Made by a program: the position numbers and the translations under genes
The notes under the pieces: generated by a model
The model's database searches: none
What the model saw: only the letters and a program-made list of their open reading frames with translations
Told to the model about the DNA's origin: nothing
From: Tumebacillus avium
Lineage (GTDB): Bacteria > Bacillota > Bacilli > Tumebacillales > Tumebacillaceae
Reading direction: 5' to 3'
DNA: 64,000 bases
NCBI RefSeq assembly: GCF_002162355.1
Contig: NZ_CP021434.1
Span: 466,501 to 530,500, forward strand
Shown: positions 30,342 to 38,578 of the stretch, piece by piece
Position numbering within the stretch: position 1 is the stretch's first letter
Layout of the letters: each line of letters begins with the position of its first letter

Positions 30342-32255
30342 ATGTCTTCAATTCGTCGCAAACGCGTCTGGCTTCCGCTCCTGTCCGTTGTCGTAGCAGG
30401 CGCTCTGGCCGTCCCGACGCCGACTCTGACGTCGGCACAATATGTGACCGATCCGCATCTCCTGCAAACGGCGTTTGCCGAAGCGGCTGCCGAGTTTGGC
30501 GTTCCGCAAAGCGTCCTGATGTCGGTGGCGTACAACCAGTCCCGCTGGGACAACCACGGCGATCACCCGTCTGTCGCAGGCGGCTATGGCATCATGCACC
30601 TGACCGACCTCGAAGGTGAAGCAGCCTCCGACCTGATCGGCCACTCCAAAGGCGATGTGGAGGAGATCGACCGCACACCAGCGGACGACCTCACCCTGCA
30701 CACGCTCGACACGGCAGCGGAGCTGCTCGGCGTGGACGAGGACGCGCTGAAGTCCGACCCGGAGCAAAACATCCGCGGCGGCGCTGCGCTGCTCGCCGAA
30801 TACGCTTACGAGACACTGGGCTACCTCCCCGAGAATCCGGCCGACTGGTACGGCGCTGTCGCCAAATACAGCGGTTCCGAATACGCAGACATCGCGTTCG
30901 ATTTTGCCGATGAAGTGTACGCCACCGTCCAGCGCGGCGAATCGCGCCAGACCGCAGACGGCCAACAAGTCGCACTGGCTGCTGCAAATGTGACCCCGAA
31001 CAAGAGCACGTCCGACTCGCTGCACCTGCGCAACGCCGAGCAGACGGGCGCAGACTGCCCGAACGGCCTCGCCTGCCGCTTCCTCCCTGCTGCCTACACG
31101 CAGTACTCGGCGAGCGCGACCGACTACGGCAACTACGACCTAGCCAACCGTCCGGATGACGGCTTGGATATCAAATACATCATCATCCATGACGTCGAAG
31201 GCAGCTACAACTCGGCGATCAAAACGTTCCAATCGAAATCGTACGTTTCTGCCCACTATGTCATCCGCTCGTCCGACGGGCAGATCACCGAAATGCTCCG
31301 CCCGGAAAATGTGGGCTGGCACGCCGGCAACTGGTATTTCAACACGCATTCGATCGGCATCGAGCACGAAGGCGTCGCCGTCGAAGGCGCAACCTGGTAC
31401 ACCGAGCAGATGCTGCGCTCGTCGGCGAAACTGGTCAAGTACCTCGCCGAGCGCTACGACATTCCGCTCGACCGCCAGCACATCATCGGCCACGATGACA
31501 TTCCCGGCCTGACCCCGACCAACCAGCGCGGCATGCACTGGGACCCGGGCGCGTACTTTGACTGGAAGCACTACTTCGATCTGCTCGGCGCACCGTTCAA
31601 CCCGAGCGGCGCGGACCAAGACAGCAACATCGTGACGATCGCGCCGAACTACCACACCAACACCCCGGTGCTCAGCTACACCGGCGGCAGACTGCTCGAA
31701 CCGCAATCGGCGAGCTTCGTCTACCTGCGCCAAGCGCCACGTGAAGATGCGCCGCTGATCAGCGACAAAGCCCTGCAGCCAAACGGCACACCGGGCACCA
31801 CCGCGATCAACGACTGGGGCAACAAAGCATCGACCGGGCAGAGCTTCGTGCAAGCGGACCAGCAAGGCGACTGGACGGCGATCTACGTCGGCGGCCAAAA
31901 AGCCTGGTTCCACAACCCGAACGGCCAAAACACCGTCCCCGGCAGCGGCACCGTCATCACGCCGAAAGCCGGCAAGACCTCGATCCCGGTCTACGGCGCG
32001 GCCTTCCCGGAAGCGGCCGCCTACGCCAAAGCTGGCGTCCCGGCCCGCCTGAACACCCCGCTCCAATACACCATCCCGTCCGGCCAGCTGTATGTGGCAG
32101 GCGAACCGGTCCAGTCCAGCTACTACTACGCCAAGCTCTACAACCAGCCGGACACCTACCGCGTTGTGAAAGGCGAAGATGTGTACTACCAGATCTACTT
32201 CAACCACCGCCACGCGTTTGTGAAGGCAAGCGATGTGGATGTCGTGCATGAGTAA
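30342..32255 (+). CDS. Secreted N-acetylmuramoyl-L-alanine amidase with lysozyme-like N-domain
   Basis: 637 residues. Signal peptide 1-33 (RRKRVWLPLLSVVVAGALAV). Residues 38-190 resemble a transglycosylase-type domain (QSVLMSVAYNQSRWDNHGDH, GGYGIMHLTD, NIRGGAALLAEYA). Residues 280-420 are an amidase_2 domain with zinc ligands in YIIIHDVEG and HWDP and the motif IIGHDDIPG; SAHYVIRSSDGQITEM is typical. The C-terminal 200 residues look like SH3-type cell-wall repeats. It should cut the peptide from muramic acid in peptidoglycan, in growth, autolysis or spore biology. Start ATG with AAGGAGG 9 nt upstream. Monocistronic, with its own terminator. Confidence 0.92.
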   Translation: MSSIRRKRVWLPLLSVVVAGALAVPTPTLTSAQYVTDPHLLQTAFAEAAAEFGVPQSVLMSVAYNQSRWDNHGDHPSVAGGYGIMHLTDLEGEAASDLIGHSKGDVEEIDRTPADDLTLHTLDTAAELLGVDEDALKSDPEQNIRGGAALLAEYAYETLGYLPENPADWYGAVAKYSGSEYADIAFDFADEVYATVQRGESRQTADGQQVALAAANVTPNKSTSDSLHLRNAEQTGADCPNGLACRFLPAAYTQYSASATDYGNYDLANRPDDGLDIKYIIIHDVEGSYNSAIKTFQSKSYVSAHYVIRSSDGQITEMLRPENVGWHAGNWYFNTHSIGIEHEGVAVEGATWYTEQMLRSSAKLVKYLAERYDIPLDRQHIIGHDDIPGLTPTNQRGMHWDPGAYFDWKHYFDLLGAPFNPSGADQDSNIVTIAPNYHTNTPVLSYTGGRLLEPQSASFVYLRQAPREDAPLISDKALQPNGTPGTTAINDWGNKASTGQSFVQADQQGDWTAIYVGGQKAWFHNPNGQNTVPGSGTVITPKAGKTSIPVYGAAFPEAAAYAKAGVPARLNTPLQYTIPSGQLYVAGEPVQSSYYYAKLYNQPDTYRVVKGEDVYYQIYFNHRHAFVKASDVDVVHE

Positions 32256-32267
32256 GCAAACGCAAGC

Positions 32268-32293
32268 AACCCCCCGGTGTTCGGGGGGTTTTT
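32268..32293 (+). terminator. Terminator of the amidase gene
   Basis: Perfect 8-bp stem AACCCCCC/GGGGGGTT, 7-nt loop, then a T tract. Confidence 0.9.
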
Positions 32294-32376
32294 ACATGAT
32301 CTGACACACCACCGTTAGGCGATTGACATATCTTGTGTTGAGTATTCCTGCATCAGAAAAAGGAGGAACCCGACAC

Positions 32377-32862
32377 ATGTTCGATCCCGTCCCTTACCGC
32401 TATGACGGCCACTGGTATGCCCCGGTGGTGTACGCCACCCGTTCCGAAGTTCAAGCAACCAATGAGCACTTGATCGCCAATCTCGCCAAAGCGATCGACG
32501 CTGAGAACCACGCGATTCAAATCTACGAGCGTCTGGCACAGCTGACCAATGACCAAGATTACAAACAGATCATCCTCGCCATCCGCAGCGATGAGGTCGG
32601 CCATTTCCGCAACTTTTCGCAAATCTACGCGACCCTCACCGGCGGTCAGCAAGCGCCGCTGACCAATCCGCAGCTGCCGGCCAATTTCCTCGACGGGATC
32701 GAAGAATCGATTCGCGACGAACTGGACGATTCCAAATTCTATCAGGACACCAGCCTGTTTACCACCGACCCGACGATCAACAGAGCGCTCCTCTACGCCT
32801 CGAACGATGAAGCGCGACATGCCACCTGGTTCTCTTACATCTGGAACAAATCGCGCCGCTGA
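32377..32862 (+). CDS. Ferritin-like (rubrerythrin-type) protein
   Basis: 161 residues with a four-helix diiron pattern: AENHAIQIYERLAQ (Glu and His), IRSDEVGHFRNFSQIY (Glu-x-x-His), a later Glu, and NDEARHATWFSYIWNK (Glu-x-x-His). The N-terminal FDPVPYRYDGHWYAPVVYAT is a tail outside the bundle. Possible roles are iron storage, peroxide removal or a spore-associated function; none is shown. The ATG at 32377 has AAAGGAGG about 10 nt upstream and gives a protein that begins where the domain does. Single gene, overlapping the 3' end of a convergent small gene by 28 nt. Confidence 0.85.
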   Translation: MFDPVPYRYDGHWYAPVVYATRSEVQATNEHLIANLAKAIDAENHAIQIYERLAQLTNDQDYKQIILAIRSDEVGHFRNFSQIYATLTGGQQAPLTNPQLPANFLDGIEESIRDELDDSKFYQDTSLFTTDPTINRALLYASNDEARHATWFSYIWNKSRR

Positions 32863-33086
32863 TACGGGTTGCGCAACCGTTTGATCTCTTGGCGCAGTTC
32901 TGCATATTGCAACCATACATCCCGTGGCACTGACGTGTCACGGGGTGGCGCCATACGTTGAACCTTGTCCACCGGACGAATCGATGATTCCTCCATCTTC
33001 TGCACCCCTTGCTCCGGCTCCGGCATCTTCTGCACCTGCAGGGGAACTCCGTACCAGCCGGCCAGCCGCACCACTCGATCGATCAT
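32835..33086 (-). CDS. Hypothetical small protein
   Basis: 83 residues, not recognised: a short ordered start (MIDRVVRLAGWYGVPLQVQK), a disordered charged middle, and a basic end (YAELRQEIKRLRNPYQRRDL). ATG 33086 has AAAGGGAGGG 7 nt upstream, a good sign that it is real. Its last 28 nt overlap the 3' end of the convergent ferritin-like gene. The reading frame can be opened back to 33152, but that start has no ribosome site. No functional link is visible. Confidence 0.68.
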   Translation of the reverse strand: MIDRVVRLAGWYGVPLQVQKMPEPEQGVQKMEESSIRPVDKVQRMAPPRDTSVPRDVWLQYAELRQEIKRLRNPYQRRDLFQM

Positions 33087-33100
33087 CCGACTTCCCTCCC

Positions 33101-33143
33101 TTTGCAAAATAGCTATGCAAAGGGCTGGAAACTTATGTATAAT
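33101..33143 (+). promoter_or_regulatory. Promoter region with inverted repeat upstream of phosphatase gene
   Basis: A consensus TATAAT at 33138-33143 lies 46 nt before the start codon. Upstream, TTTGCA (33101-33106), 9 nt, TGCAAA (33116-33121) forms an inverted repeat where a -35 would sit, suggesting activator or repressor control. No good -35 is seen. Confidence 0.45.
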
Positions 33144-33189
33144 AGTTTCCAATTACCTAGATTCGAAGAGTGGAAAGGTGGTGCAAGAC

Positions 33190-33726
33190 ATGAAGATTGG
33201 ATTAGTCCGGCACTTTCGAGTGAAGAAAGACTTCCCGACCCAACTGGTCACGCCAAGCGAAGTGACGCAATGGCTGGACGAGTACGAGCACACCGACGTG
33301 GAGATCGCGACCACCGACCTCGGCGGCATCGACTGGAAACGCTGCTTCGCCAGCGACCTGCCCCGCGCCGCCAAGACGGCCGAGACGATCTACAACGGCC
33401 CGATCACCCAGCTGCAGGAGTTGCGCGAAGTGCGCCCCATGCCGATCACCAACCGCAACATCAAGCTGCCGTTCATGCTGTGGGGAGCGCTGGTGCGCGT
33501 CGCCTGGATGCTCAACCACAAGTCCCAGCCCGAGCCGCCCAAGGAGATCGAGGCGCGCCTCGCCGCCGTGCTCGACAACATCCTCGCCCAAGGCGAAGAC
33601 GACGTCCTGATCGTCTCCCACGCCGCCTGCATGATGTTCATGCAAAAGGAGCTCCGCAAGCGCGGCTTCCAAGGCCCCAAGCTCGGGACTCCGGAGAATG
33701 GCAAGCTGTACGTGTTTGAAAAGTAA
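33190..33726 (+). CDS. Histidine phosphatase family protein
   Basis: 178 residues of the phosphoglycerate-mutase-like branch. The N-terminal LVRHF provides the catalytic His (the usual RHG is RHF here), FASDLPRAAKTAETI the second Arg, LREVRPMP the acid/base Glu, and VLIVSHAACMMFMQKEL the second His. The Gly-to-Phe change next to the catalytic His is uncommon but does not remove a catalytic residue. Substrate is unknown. ATG at 33190 with AGGTGG 8 nt upstream. Confidence 0.88.
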   Translation: MKIGLVRHFRVKKDFPTQLVTPSEVTQWLDEYEHTDVEIATTDLGGIDWKRCFASDLPRAAKTAETIYNGPITQLQELREVRPMPITNRNIKLPFMLWGALVRVAWMLNHKSQPEPPKEIEARLAAVLDNILAQGEDDVLIVSHAACMMFMQKELRKRGFQGPKLGTPENGKLYVFEK

Positions 33727-33766
33727 AAAGCGACTCGCGTGCTGTCCGGCACCCGAGTCGCTTTTT
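33725..33766. terminator. Bidirectional terminator between convergent genes
   Basis: Long stem of 33725-33737 with 33754-33766 (AAAAAGCGACTCG with its complement) capped by GTGC/GCAC; A5 on one side and T5 on the other. Confidence 0.9.
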
Positions 33767-33771
33767 GCTGA

Positions 33772-34323
33772 TTAGAAGTCCTTGACTTTATTTCGATCCA
33801 CATAGAACGAGATCTGCAGATCCTCGTTGGAACGGCTCACCACATCATCGAGTTGTGCTGTGTCAAATGTAGCCGAGTAATAGTTGATCAAGTTTACCTG
33901 GTACACCAGATACGTCGGATTCGATTCCATTATTCGGAAAGAATTTGCATGAAACTGATCCGAGCCCAGATACTGCATCGTCTTCCCGGAGACGGCAGCC
34001 CGCACTTCAAAGCGGTTTTCCGCGACAAACTTCACAAGCCGTCTGGGCAGTTCGAGTTCCACTACATATTCAATCCCCGGAAGCACGCTGCCGTCCACAT
34101 CGGTCATGGTGGCCGTCCGTGCTGTCACGCCGCGCAATTGCACACCCGTTACAAAATCAGTCTCCATCTTTACCTGCTCCGGCTCTTTCAGCACCGGCTT
34201 GCCATCCTGAACCGGCGCAGAAACAGGTTCCGACGCCGGAGCCCCGCTGAACGCATTGCCTAGCAGAAGCGACAGTCCCAACACAACGACAACTCCGACA
34301 ACCGACACCCATTTCTGATTCAC
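33772..34323 (-). CDS. Hypothetical exported/lipid-anchored-like protein
   Basis: 183 residues. The N-terminal helix (MNQKWVSVVGVVVVLGLSLL) is a signal or membrane anchor without a lipobox Cys; the rest is a beta-rich soluble domain (TARTATMTDVDGSVLPGIEY, VVELELPRRLVKFVAENRFE). GTG start at 34323 with GGGGTG 7 nt upstream, 6 nt after the stop of the M3 peptidase gene, so they are probably co-transcribed. Not recognised. Confidence 0.78.
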   Translation of the reverse strand: MNQKWVSVVGVVVVLGLSLLLGNAFSGAPASEPVSAPVQDGKPVLKEPEQVKMETDFVTGVQLRGVTARTATMTDVDGSVLPGIEYVVELELPRRLVKFVAENRFEVRAAVSGKTMQYLGSDQFHANSFRIMESNPTYLVYQVNLINYYSATFDTAQLDDVVSRSNEDLQISFYVDRNKVKDF

Positions 34324-34329
34324 CGCTGG

Positions 34330-36081
34330 TCACCCCAACTTCACATAGTCCTCCACGTCCCGCACCAACACATCGAGCGACTGCTGCCAGAAGCGTTCGT
34401 CGGTCAAATCCACCCCGAGATGCTTCCGCGCCAGCTCCTCCATGTTCATGCAGCCCGTGTCCTGCAAAAAGTCCGCATACTGCGCGGCCGTCAGCTCACC
34501 CTTTTCCATCCCCAGCGCGTAAAGTCCTGCCGAGAACAGATAGCCGAGCATGTATTGATAGTTATAAAAAGGCCGTTCGCTCAAATAAAACAAATTGTTG
34601 CTGATCCAATGCCCCGGCGTGTACCCGGCCAATGCATCCTGATACACCCCGCGCTGCACATCAATCATCATTTCATCTAATTGTGCCGCCGACAGCACAT
34701 CCTGCTTGCGCACTTCACAGAGCCGCTTTTCAAACAGGAAGTTCACATACGGCTTGACCAGGTACTGGAACGTGTTGCGCACTTTTTCGCCAAGCATAGC
34801 CGCTTTTTCCGGCCCGTCCGGCAAAGCGGAAAGATACCCGTTGGTCAGCAGCAGCTCCGAAAACGTCGACGCGATCTCCGCCATCGAAGTCGGCACCTTC
34901 TGCGCCAAAGGCGGCTGTTTGGACAGCTCATGGTAGTGGTAGGCATGCCCCAGCTCATGTGCGAGCAGCGACACGCACTGATACATACCTCTGAAGGTGG
35001 TAAACACGCGCTGTTCCTTCGCCACCGGCAACTGTGTGCAGAAGATAATATTCGACTTGCCCAAGCGCTCGTCTGCCTCGATCCAGCGCTTCGCCACCGC
35101 TTCCCGCACATAGTCGGCCATCACCGGGCTAAACCGCTCAAAGTGCGAGAGGATCAGCTCCAGCCCCGCTTCATAGGAGATCGCCGTGACTGCCTTCTGC
35201 CCCGGCGGCGCCATCACGTCCTCTTCCCCGATCCGCTCCACACCGAGCAGTCTCGCCTGCTTTTCAAAATAAGGCACAAAACGCGGCAAATTCCGCTCCA
35301 CCGCCTGGCAAAGCGCTTGGAGTGTCGCCTCTGAAACACGGTTGACCTGCAGCGTCTCATGCAACGGATTCTCCCACCCGCGTTTCTGAAACGTCTGCAT
35401 ACGCAACCCGATCACCTGATTCAGCACCATCGCATACAGCTCCGCATCGGGTGCCAAAGCGTCGGCCAGCTTCACAGCCAGCTCCTTGCGCAACGCCGGG
35501 TCGGGATGTGACGTGAACAGCATCTGAAACGCAAAACCCCCGGAGACGGTGGTCTCCTCGCCCCCGATGTTCATTGTAAGGCGCACCCGCTGCACCATCG
35601 CCTGCCGCATCCTCGACCACGACTTCGCCCCGTTGCCTGCGAACTCGACCAGCATCGTCTCCAGCTCAGGAGAGAGGCGTTCGGATGCTTGCTTGCGTCG
35701 TTCCTGCAGGTAGAAGGTGTCGTTAATGACCGCCTCGTCTGTTAGTAGAAGCAGACGATCCACTTCGATATATAAAGTCTTGAGCATCCCCATGAGACCG
35801 GAACTCCGCCTCTGCACCGCTGCCCTTTCCCGATCCGCCGTGTCCTCGCTCATCCAGCACATCGCATACGACTGCGCCTGATTCACCTCAGCGTCCAAAC
35901 GCCCGATGTCTTCCAGCGTTTGTTTAAAGGCAGCTATTTCTTGGTCGGTCTGCGGCGCGGGCATGTTTTGAAGTGCAGTGCGTTTGTTGCGCACTTCCGC
36001 CTCCAAGCTTGCCAGCACCTCCGCAAACTCAACCTGATACAGAGACTCCAAGTCCCATTTTTGCTCAATCACTTTGTACAT
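34330..36081 (-). CDS. M3-family oligoendopeptidase
   Basis: 583-residue zinc metallopeptidase of the PepF/thimet type, which degrades short peptides in the cytoplasm. Zinc motif HELGHAYHYHEL near residue 380 with the second Glu in SMAEIASTFSE. Length is normal. ATG 36081 (MYKVIEQKWDL) has GGAGG 6 nt upstream and is preferred to the ORF start at 36099. Followed closely by a membrane-anchored hypothetical gene. Peptidases of this kind can also consume imported signalling peptides, noted because the window has two peptide-receptor pairs, but no specific link exists. Confidence 0.93.
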   Translation of the reverse strand: MYKVIEQKWDLESLYQVEFAEVLASLEAEVRNKRTALQNMPAPQTDQEIAAFKQTLEDIGRLDAEVNQAQSYAMCWMSEDTADRERAAVQRRSSGLMGMLKTLYIEVDRLLLLTDEAVINDTFYLQERRKQASERLSPELETMLVEFAGNGAKSWSRMRQAMVQRVRLTMNIGGEETTVSGGFAFQMLFTSHPDPALRKELAVKLADALAPDAELYAMVLNQVIGLRMQTFQKRGWENPLHETLQVNRVSEATLQALCQAVERNLPRFVPYFEKQARLLGVERIGEEDVMAPPGQKAVTAISYEAGLELILSHFERFSPVMADYVREAVAKRWIEADERLGKSNIIFCTQLPVAKEQRVFTTFRGMYQCVSLLAHELGHAYHYHELSKQPPLAQKVPTSMAEIASTFSELLLTNGYLSALPDGPEKAAMLGEKVRNTFQYLVKPYVNFLFEKRLCEVRKQDVLSAAQLDEMMIDVQRGVYQDALAGYTPGHWISNNLFYLSERPFYNYQYMLGYLFSAGLYALGMEKGELTAAQYADFLQDTGCMNMEELARKHLGVDLTDERFWQQSLDVLVRDVEDYVKLG

Positions 36082-36220
36082 GTAATTCCTCCAATTCAAA
36101 TAAATACAAGTCTAACAGAAAATTCCAAACAGTCAATGTACGACTTGTCTTTTTGAAAGGAGCAGTCCGATAAGAAAACTGCTGCGGGTAAAAGGTAGGA
36201 TTGCTGCGTCCATACTAGAA

Positions 36221-36246
36221 AAGCCGGGCAGTTGTATGCCCGGCTT
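36221..36246 (-). terminator. Terminator of the LysM gene
   Basis: Ten-bp stem AAGCCGGGCA/TGCCCGGCTT, 6-nt loop, with TTTTCT on the minus strand. Confidence 0.75.
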
Positions 36247-36264
36247 CCCTCTTCCTACAGTAAG

Positions 36265-36573
36265 CTACGGACGCTCTAAGCGGCGCACCCGACGTTCCAG
36301 TTCATTGATCTCCCTTTGTTGGCGCTCTACCTGACGCTCCAGCCGTTCCACGCGCTGCGCCACGTTCCCGCCTACGCCAATCCCCGGAGGCGGATACCCT
36401 GGGCCAGGTGCCGGTACGGGACCACCTTGCCCGACCGGAATGTAAAGAGTCTGCCCCGCGAACAGTTGGAGCGGATTCGTAATGTGATTCGCAACCATGA
36501 TCGTCTGCACCGGCACGCCAAACCGCGCTGCGATCGCATACAGGTTATCGCCAGGTCTCACCGTATATTGCAT
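36265..36573 (-). CDS. LysM-domain protein with coiled-coil tail
   Basis: 102 residues. One LysM module (MQYTVRPGDNLYAIAARFGV, then ANHITNPLQLFAGQTLYIPV) binds peptidoglycan or spore cortex. A Gly/Pro linker leads to a basic heptad-repeat helix (VERLERQVERQQREINELER) likely to dimerise. No signal peptide, as in spore proteins such as SafA-like factors. ATG 36573 with GGGAGG 11 nt upstream; a TTG three codons earlier is too close to that site. Single gene with its own terminator. Confidence 0.88.
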   Translation of the reverse strand: MQYTVRPGDNLYAIAARFGVPVQTIMVANHITNPLQLFAGQTLYIPVGQGGPVPAPGPGYPPPGIGVGGNVAQRVERLERQVERQQREINELERRVRRLERP

Positions 36574-36661
36574 GTTCCGCAAAACCTCCCAAGGTCAATT
36601 GTCCTTGTAGTGTATGTGCCGGGGGATGCTTGGGTGTTTGTACGAAGAGGTGGGGATGAGC

Positions 36662-38578
36662 CTATTCTTGAGTGAGTTTGTTGGTATAGTAAGCCTTGCT
36701 TCCTTGTTGCGGAAGGGAACGCTCAAACGCTTCGTCTGGCGTGTCATTGATGAGCTCGTCCAAGAACTTTTCCATTAACTCCGTAGAGTTCGGCAGAAAA
36801 GGAAGCGCGCCGATGTTCACTTTCTTGATACTTTTGTAAAAATGGTGTTCGGCAAATTCTGCTTCATTGTGATACGGGAAAAGCACGTATGCACCGAACA
36901 TACTTCTTTCATAGAATCCGCCTTCCGCACTCACAATCGCGTCACGGTATCGGTGCATTGTGTTGATGTCGTCTTCCTCCGGCCCCGGTGTTGAGTACCC
37001 TCTTTGATAGTTCGTGCCACTATAGGCAGGATTGAGACGATACTTCGCATCAAAGACGTATTTGTACTCAATGGGCGAGTTGTGCTTTTTCAGTGCAAAA
37101 ACGTTGTCCGGCTTTTGCGACAGTGTTGGGTGTTTGTATGAGATGTCGCCTTCAGGCAGCGCGTTGTAGAACAGCGAGAACTTCTCCCCAGTTTGCGGAT
37201 GACGGAATGTGACGCTGGCGCTGCGCTTTTTGTCCAAGCGGACGAATACACCCTTCCGATCCACACGGAGAATATTTTGAGAAACTAGATCGTATTTGGT
37301 TTTCAACAGCTCATGAATTTTCAAGAAACACCAATACTCATAGAGCTGTGCCACGTCTTTGAGCGACATTTGATAGAAGTCGCCTTGCAACGTGAGCCCC
37401 TTTGTCAGCAACAAGTACAGCCGATACACGTCGCGATATCCCGGTGCCATTTGCAGAACCAGTGTAAGCGACATGTGGCTCATCTCCCCGACCTCTTGCA
37501 AAAAATCGAGTCGGAGCAGACGGTCTACTTGTCTCTGATAGCGATCAATGAGCCCTACTTTGTCCTTCTGCGCTGGTGAAAGTCCGTTTTGACGCCGATG
37601 ATAGCTGTTGCCTGATACACCTTTACGAAGCGCTTTTAGACGGTCTACGATCCGAGTGAGCGCCCATCGTATAAAACGGTTTTCAACCGTATCATAGCTG
37701 GTACGACGTTTGGTCTCGATCAGTTTGGCAGGATTGTATCTGTCTGCACCGATTCTGATGACCCCTTGATCATGTTTGGACAGTAGGTGCGGTCGCTTTT
37801 CGAGATAGGAGATATTCTCCTTGCCTGCTCGTTTGACTTTATCCGCAGACACCACGCGGTTCTCTTTTTCCAAACGGTGGTGAGGCATCTTTTGAATGCG
37901 TTCCACCGCCCGGACCAGTTCATCAAAATGCGGCCTGAGCACCGAGAAAAACTCAGTTAGACTTTGACTTTGTGTGTTGCGCAATCCAGCGGTACTGTAC
38001 GTTTTTCGCATGAAGTCAAACGCGAGGTTATGCACTTGCCGGTTCACGTCGTCGCGGATCGCTTCGTAGTCATTTTTGTAGTCCATTTTGGATGGGAAAA
38101 TTTCGAGTTGGACTCTTAAGATCGTCTCCCCTGCAAGACGTATTTCAAAGTCTGTATACCCTACTTCATTTCGGAAGTTGAGCACACCTGAGAGGATGTT
38201 ACGCCCACGCGGCTTAATGGCTTGACGTAAGGCATGGTCTTGGTGAAAGAACTCTAGTTGTACATCCGCGTTCTTTTCAATCAAGACCTCGTACCCTTGG
38301 TATTCGTAAAAACAGGGTAACGCTCGATGGGTGTCCAAATCCTCAAGCTGTCCAGTCATCGGTGAAAAGATCTGCTTCTTCTCAACCTCTATCCGTCCAG
38401 AGACAGGCACTACCGAGATGGCTGCATCCACCCAGGCCACTTCTTCTCGATGGAGTTGCAGCGCTTCGACAGTTGGGTGAAACGGCTTACCTATCAGATA
38501 GAGATTGAACAGATTCGTCTCAACAAACAGCAGCGTTTCATCTTGGTTCCTACGCGAGCCAGAACGAGGTGAATCCAT
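36662..38578 (-). CDS. DUF2357 PD-(D/E)XK nuclease-like protein (McrC-like partner)
   Basis: 638 residues. It follows a MrcB-type AAA protein with a 29-nt overlap, as McrC does McrB. The C-terminal third carries a restriction-type core: PIEYKYVFDAKYRLNPAY (about 500-517), with the acidic residue and the D-A-K pair expected for PD-(D/E)XK catalysis. The N-terminal half fits the DUF2357 restriction-like family. It should cleave foreign or modified DNA when driven by the AAA partner. ATG 38578 lies so close to its GAAGAGG that initiation probably depends on coupling to the upstream gene. Confidence 0.82.
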   Translation of the reverse strand: MDSPRSGSRRNQDETLLFVETNLFNLYLIGKPFHPTVEALQLHREEVAWVDAAISVVPVSGRIEVEKKQIFSPMTGQLEDLDTHRALPCFYEYQGYEVLIEKNADVQLEFFHQDHALRQAIKPRGRNILSGVLNFRNEVGYTDFEIRLAGETILRVQLEIFPSKMDYKNDYEAIRDDVNRQVHNLAFDFMRKTYSTAGLRNTQSQSLTEFFSVLRPHFDELVRAVERIQKMPHHRLEKENRVVSADKVKRAGKENISYLEKRPHLLSKHDQGVIRIGADRYNPAKLIETKRRTSYDTVENRFIRWALTRIVDRLKALRKGVSGNSYHRRQNGLSPAQKDKVGLIDRYQRQVDRLLRLDFLQEVGEMSHMSLTLVLQMAPGYRDVYRLYLLLTKGLTLQGDFYQMSLKDVAQLYEYWCFLKIHELLKTKYDLVSQNILRVDRKGVFVRLDKKRSASVTFRHPQTGEKFSLFYNALPEGDISYKHPTLSQKPDNVFALKKHNSPIEYKYVFDAKYRLNPAYSGTNYQRGYSTPGPEEDDINTMHRYRDAIVSAEGGFYERSMFGAYVLFPYHNEAEFAEHHFYKSIKKVNIGALPFLPNSTELMEKFLDELINDTPDEAFERSLPQQGSKAYYTNKLTQE